From an uncultured Lachnospiraceae bacterium (GTDB lineage: Bacteria > Bacillota > Clostridia > Lachnospirales > Lachnospiraceae): DNA of 8,121 bases. Position 1 is the first letter of the stretch, and every line of letters begins with the position of its first letter. Location: NCBI GenBank assembly GCA_902782815.1, contig CACZOS010000035.1:1-8121 (forward strand), in the 5' to 3' direction. This document shows positions 5,053-8,121 of the stretch, piece after piece. The notes under the pieces were generated by a model. It was not told the origin of the DNA. It ran no database searches and was given only the letters and a program-made list of their open reading frames with translations. The position numbers were made by a program, and so were the translations under genes.

Positions 5053-5722
5053 TCTGGACGGTACCCTGGCACCGGTGGGAAAGGGAATGGCTCAGGAGGA
5101 TGTGAAGCTGCTGAAAAAGATAGAGGATTGCGGAATAAAGCTGGCTGTGTGCTCAGGCAAGCCCACCTATTATCTCTGCGGATTTGCCCGGCAGATGGGA
5201 TTTCCGGATATGATCCTTCTGGGAGAGAACGGTTCGGTGATCCAGTTCGGGATCCACCTTCCCCCGCAGATCTACTGTACCCTGCCCTATGAGAGGAGTG
5301 TGAAATCGGCTCTCCGGCAGATAGAGGAGGACATCAGCCTGATGATCCCCGGCATATGGTTCCAGCCCAATTCCGTGGCAGTGACCCCCTTCCCCAGGGA
5401 TGAGGGGGAATTCCAGCAGATCGAAGACTATCTGAATGAACATAAGGAAAAACTGGAGGGGATCGAAACCTTCCGCCATGCGGACAGCTTTGATTTCGTA
5501 CCCGGCGGTATCACAAAATACGATGGCCTTCAGAAACTGACCCAGATGACCGGAATCACGGCAGAGGAGATGATCGCCGTGGGGGACGGGGTAAATGATG
5601 CTCCCATGTTTTCCTACGCGGGCATGTCCCTGGGCATAGGACTGGAGGATGACCATCAGGTGGACCGGAATTTTGCTTCCATCAGCGAGGCCATGGCGTA
5701 TATACTGGAAATCGTCTCCTGA
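5027..5722 (+). CDS. HAD superfamily (Cof-type, subclass IIB) hydrolase
   Basis: A 231-residue cytosolic phosphatase of the haloacid dehalogenase superfamily. All four catalytic motifs are present. Motif I is D9-L-D11-G-T, where the first Asp is the nucleophile and the second the general acid. Motif II is S43 in VCSGK. Motif III is K164 in GITKYDGL. Motif IV is G186-D-G-V-N-D191 for Mg2+ binding. The C2-type cap (about residues 85-155) between motifs II and III places it in subclass IIB, with Cof, sucrose-phosphatase-like and phosphoglycolate-phosphatase-like enzymes. The substrate cannot be read from sequence; these enzymes often dephosphorylate sugar phosphates or related metabolites. The start at 5027 has GGGGAG (5012-5017) about nine bases upstream. 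The gene is monocistronic, with its own promoter, an operator-like palindrome and a strong terminator. Confidence 0.9.
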   Translation: MKKRLVVFDLDGTLAPVGKGMAQEDVKLLKKIEDCGIKLAVCSGKPTYYLCGFARQMGFPDMILLGENGSVIQFGIHLPPQIYCTLPYERSVKSALRQIEEDISLMIPGIWFQPNSVAVTPFPRDEGEFQQIEDYLNEHKEKLEGIETFRHADSFDFVPGGITKYDGLQKLTQMTGITAEEMIAVGDGVNDAPMFSYAGMSLGIGLEDDHQVDRNFASISEAMAYILEIVS

Positions 5723-5743
5723 TTATCAGTTTCTGTCATGACG

Positions 5744-5791
5744 AAAAAAAGAGATATTCATCCCGGTCTTCGGGTGAATATCTCTTTTTTT
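5744..5791. terminator. Bidirectional terminator between the HAD gene and asnA
   Basis: An A7 run (5744-5750), a long stem (GAGATATTCA, one bulged T, CCCG at 5751-5765; CGGG then TGAATATCTC at 5771-5784), a GTCTT loop and a T7 run (5785-5791) form a symmetrical terminator. It lies between two convergent stop codons (5722 and 5800) and works for both strands. Confidence 0.95.
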
Positions 5792-5799
5792 GAAATGAT

Positions 5800-6813
5800 T
5801 TACAGCAGGATTATCCCATGCTCCCTTGCCTTTTCACGGATCTGATCGGGCCATACGGAACATTGGATCTCTCCGATATGGGCTTTTCTTAAGAAGAACA
5901 TACAGATCCGGGACTGGCCGATTCCACCTCCGATGGTGTAGGGAAGCTTTCTCTCAAGAATCGCTTTTTGGAAGGGGAGCTTGCCCCGTTCGGGACAGCC
6001 GGCCTTTTTCAGCTGGGATTTCAGGGAGTTTTCATCCACCCGGATGCCCATGGAGGACAGCTCCAGGGCGATATCCAGCACGGGATAGTAGACGATGATA
6101 TCTCCGTTTAATGCCCAGTCATCATAGTCCGGGGCACGTCCGTCGTGTTTCTGACCGGATGCCAGCAGGTCTCCGATCTGGGAGATGAAAACCGCTCCTT
6201 TTTCCTTTGCGACAGCATATTCCCGCTCCTTGGGATCCAGGTCAGGGTACATGTCCTCCAGCTCCTGGGAACTGATGAAAAAGATTTCCTTAGGCAGGAT
6301 CTCCTCGATATAGTCATACTGGATGGACATATATTTTTCAGTCTTTTTCAGAGCCTTGTAGATCTGTTTTACCACTTCTTTGAGCGTATCCATATTGCGC
6401 TCTTTTTTCCGGATGATCTTTTCCCAGTCCCACTGGTCCACGTAGATGGAGTGGATATTGTCCGTATCCTCATCCCGGCGGATGGCGTTCATATCGGTAT
6501 AGAGGCCTGTTCCATAGGCAAAACCATATTCCTTTAAGGCATAGCGTTTCCATTTGGCCAGGGAATGGATGATCTCCATCGGCCGTTCATCCTGCTCCTT
6601 AACCCCGAAGGAGACGGGACGTTCCACACCGTTTAAGTTATCGTTCAGTCCGGAATCCGGATCCACGAAGAGGGGAGAAGAGACACGAAGCAGATTGAGC
6701 TGCTTTGCCAGGGTCTGCTGAAAAAAGTCCTTTACCGTCTTGATCCCTACCTGCGTATCATACAGGTTCAGCTGGGGCACATAGTTTTCGGGAATGATCA
6801 GGTGATCAGTCAT
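5800..6813 (-). CDS. asnA: Aspartate-ammonia ligase (asparagine synthetase A)
   Basis: A 337-residue cytosolic enzyme, the usual length for the family, making L-asparagine from L-aspartate, ammonia and ATP with release of AMP and pyrophosphate. It has the class II aminoacyl-tRNA-synthetase-like fold. Recognisable conserved blocks are LLRVSSPLFVDPDSGLND (41-58), HSLAKWKR (83-90), GLYTDMNAIRRDE (103-115), YVDQWDWEK (124-132) and the motif-3-like GGGIGQSR (295-302). It uses ammonia, not glutamine, unlike AsnB. The start is fixed by AAAGGAGGA, about seven bases before the ATG. The gene is monocistronic and leftward, with an extended -10 promoter. A T-box leader, common for amino-acid genes in Firmicutes, is not apparent in the roughly 70-nt leader; I looked for one and saw none. 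Confidence 0.96.
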   Translation of the reverse strand: MTDHLIIPENYVPQLNLYDTQVGIKTVKDFFQQTLAKQLNLLRVSSPLFVDPDSGLNDNLNGVERPVSFGVKEQDERPMEIIHSLAKWKRYALKEYGFAYGTGLYTDMNAIRRDEDTDNIHSIYVDQWDWEKIIRKKERNMDTLKEVVKQIYKALKKTEKYMSIQYDYIEEILPKEIFFISSQELEDMYPDLDPKEREYAVAKEKGAVFISQIGDLLASGQKHDGRAPDYDDWALNGDIIVYYPVLDIALELSSMGIRVDENSLKSQLKKAGCPERGKLPFQKAILERKLPYTIGGGIGQSRICMFFLRKAHIGEIQCSVWPDQIREKAREHGIILL

Positions 6814-6888
6814 AAAGAATCCTCCTTTTTTCTTTACCGGTCAGAGCCTGCCATGGGGACGGTAGATCGGCAAAACAAATGATTTACC

Positions 6889-6897
6889 ATTATAACA
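6889..6897 (-). promoter_or_regulatory. Extended -10 promoter of asnA
   Basis: The minus strand reads TGTTATAAT: a perfect TATAAT (6894-6889) preceded by the TGn extension. The region 17 bp further up (TGCGAA) is a poor -35, which fits an extended -10 promoter. Initiation near 6882 leaves a leader of about 70 nt. Confidence 0.7.
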
Positions 6898-6917
6898 GAA
6901 AAAAGCGCGGTTCGCAT

Positions 6918-6956
6918 TAAAAAATGTCTTATTTTCAGGTTTTTTCCAAAAGACAT
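6918..6956 (-). terminator. Terminator-like hairpin upstream of the asnA promoter
   Basis: On the minus strand ATGTCTT (6956-6950) and AAGACAT (6930-6924) form a 7-bp stem with a 19-nt loop, followed at once by a T-run reaching about 6919. It would stop leftward transcription entering from the divergent region. If a second asnA promoter exists further up, it could instead act as an attenuator. The other half of the divergent spacer (6957-7018) shows nothing I can name. Confidence 0.45.
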
Positions 6957-7018
6957 GGCACTACACCCTTTTCTTCTTCCCAATTAAAAGGAAAGCCGTT
7001 TTATTTCCCTCCTGAATC

Positions 7019-7032
7019 TGCTATACTATACT
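7019..7032 (+). promoter_or_regulatory. Extended -10 promoter of the deacetylase-like gene
   Basis: TGCTATACT (7019-7027) is a TGn-TATACT extended -10, with a second overlapping TATACT at 7027-7032. The -35 region is weak for both. The promoter is divergent from that of asnA. Confidence 0.5.
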
Positions 7033-7078
7033 GTGGCAAATACCCTACAGATTATTTTACAGTTAGTGAGTGATATAG

Positions 7079-8121
7079 ATGAGTTACGACAATCGAAGAC
7101 CCTATTCCTCCAACCGTTTTTCCAAAGAGATCGAAGAGATCCATGAAAGGCGGGAGGCGGAAGCGGCGAAAAAGAAAAGGCAGCAGTCAGCGGGGAAAAG
7201 GACTGCCACCGGCAGGAAGACCACTTCCGGGAGGAAGACCGGAACTGCCCGGACCAGAAGACCTTCCCGTTCCTATTCCGGAACAGCCGGGACCCGTACT
7301 GCTGCTGCAGGGACGGGGAGGACCTACAGTTCAGCCCGCCGTCAGGGATATACCCCCGGCCGGACCGGAACCGTCAGAAGAACACCGTCCTACGGGAAAA
7401 GAAAGAGGAAGAGAGATACAGGAAGGAGGATCAGGATCCTGGGAGCAGCGGTGGTTCTGCTTCTGTTTTTTGTCATCGGGATTATGATCCACCGGAAATA
7501 TATGGCGCATCTGGCTGTGGTGAAGAAAGAAGAGGTGAGAAAGGAGACCCTGAAAGAGGCGGAAATCCTGGCTCAGGGTTATGATTATGAAGCGGCCATC
7601 CAGAAGGCCATGGGAATTGATAATTATGCCGAGAACCAGGAAGCCAGAGAAGCGGTGGCCGGCTGGAAGGATGAGATGAATGAGCTGGTGGAATTCACCG
7701 TGGAGGATGTTACCCACATCTTCTATCACACCCTGGTGAGGGAACCTGAGCTGGCCTTTGAATGCGCTCCTTCTATCGCCGAGGGCTTTAAGAAATGGAT
7801 GACCACCATCGAAGAGTTTAACCGGATTACGGAGACCATGTACCGGGAAGGCTATGTCCTGTGCAGTCTCTATGATTTCTTTGATGAGATTTACGATGTG
7901 GACGGGGTACCGCATTTTTCACCCAAGTCCGTCTACCTTCCCGAGGGCAAGAAACCCTTTATCCTTTCCCTGGATGACCTCAGCTACTACCATACCTACA
8001 CCGGCCACGGCATGGCCACCAAACTGGTGCTGGACGATGAGGGTAAGGTGACCTGCCAGTATGAACTGGAGGACGGGTCCGTGGAGACAGGCTCCTTTGA
8101 CTGCGTTCCTCTCATAGACGA
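7079..8121 (+). CDS. Membrane-anchored polysaccharide-deacetylase-like protein (3' end outside window)
   Basis: The frame is open from ATG 7079 to the window end, giving 347 residues with no stop. Residues 1-115 form a very basic, low-complexity cytoplasmic tail rich in Arg, Lys, Thr, Ser and Gly. Residues 119-137 are one transmembrane helix, and the rest should lie outside the cell. After a helical region (about 145-205) comes sequence resembling the N-terminal part of clostridial NodB/CE4-like proteins: VEDVTHIFYHTLV, KKWMTTIEEFNRITETMY, SVYLPEGKKPFILSLDD. The Asp pair at 299-300 stands where CE4 enzymes have their first catalytic motif. The remaining catalytic motifs would lie beyond the window, so activity cannot be confirmed. 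A stop (TAG 7076-7078) lies just before the ATG, and the ribosome binding site is weak (GAGTGAT). Likely role: trimming of acetyl groups from cell-wall or surface glycan. Confidence 0.75.
   Translation, partial: MSYDNRRPYSSNRFSKEIEEIHERREAEAAKKKRQQSAGKRTATGRKTTSGRKTGTARTRRPSRSYSGTAGTRTAAAGTGRTYSSARRQGYTPGRTGTVRRTPSYGKRKRKRDTGRRIRILGAAVVLLLFFVIGIMIHRKYMAHLAVVKKEEVRKETLKEAEILAQGYDYEAAIQKAMGIDNYAENQEAREAVAGWKDEMNELVEFTVEDVTHIFYHTLVREPELAFECAPSIAEGFKKWMTTIEEFNRITETMYREGYVLCSLYDFFDEIYDVDGVPHFSPKSVYLPEGKKPFILSLDDLSYYHTYTGHGMATKLVLDDEGKVTCQYELEDGSVETGSFDCVPLID

Noticed and set aside
6814..6888. T-box riboswitch in the asnA leader
   Set aside because: The leader of about 70 nt is too short, and I see no specifier stem or T-box antiterminator sequence.
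7143..7487. 114-codon plus-strand ORF with a Pro/Gly-rich sequence
   Set aside because: It is an alternative frame of the GC-rich basic tail of the 7079 gene and does not explain the downstream conserved sequence.
7331..7915. 194-codon minus-strand ORF near the right edge
   Set aside because: It lies opposite the deacetylase-like frame, which is open to the window end and has recognisable family text.
1..8121. CRISPR array, insertion sequence, phage, toxin-antitoxin or defence system
   Set aside because: No regular repeat-spacer array, transposase, integrase, paired small toxin/antitoxin genes or nuclease/helicase modules are visible.

Overview
The window looks like chromosomal DNA of a low-to-mid GC Firmicute, most probably a gut Clostridia of the Lachnospiraceae type. 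This rests on strong AGGAGG-type ribosome binding sites, sigma-A style promoters, compact intrinsic terminators, a CIRCE-like HrcA operator, an HPr-like protein, an AsnA-type asparagine synthetase and a clostridial polysaccharide-deacetylase-like membrane protein. No rRNA, tRNA, CRISPR array, insertion sequence, phage gene or plasmid function was seen.

Layout. (1) 1-495: the 3' end of a plus-strand gene with two bacterial SH3-like domains, closed by an intrinsic terminator. (2) 553-2282: a plus-strand heat-shock pair, a small heat-shock protein (Hsp20) and a zinc-finger-less J-domain protein. It is driven by a TTGACA-N17-TATATT promoter overlapped by a degenerate CIRCE, and a 14-bp stem-loop lies between the genes. 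(3) 2333-4353: a bidirectional terminator, then a minus-strand pair: a membrane protein with two N-terminal zinc fingers (one a perfect RanBP2-type pattern), followed by a cytosolic cyclophilin. (4) 4365-4812: a minus-strand HPr-like gene that lacks the catalytic histidine, its promoter, and a 3' region with competing RNA hairpins. (5) 4932-5791: a plus-strand HAD-IIB phosphatase with a palindrome on its -10 box and a 22-codon leader ORF, closed by a second bidirectional terminator. (6) 5800-6897: asnA on the minus strand. (7) 7019-8121: a divergent gene for a membrane-anchored deacetylase-like protein with a very basic 115-residue cytoplasmic tail, running off the window.

The left half has a protein-folding theme (Hsp20, J-protein, cyclophilin). 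Hsp20 and the J-protein plausibly act together: Hsp20 holds unfolding clients and the J-protein delivers them to DnaK. The rest are housekeeping or regulatory genes. I see no obviously new multi-gene system. The items most worth following up are the RanBP2-type zinc-finger membrane protein, the His-less HPr paralogue, the CIRCE/promoter overlap, and several operator-like or RNA-switch-like elements. Starts were corrected by ribosome-binding-site position for the J-protein (1242), the cyclophilin (2914) and the zinc-finger protein (4233).
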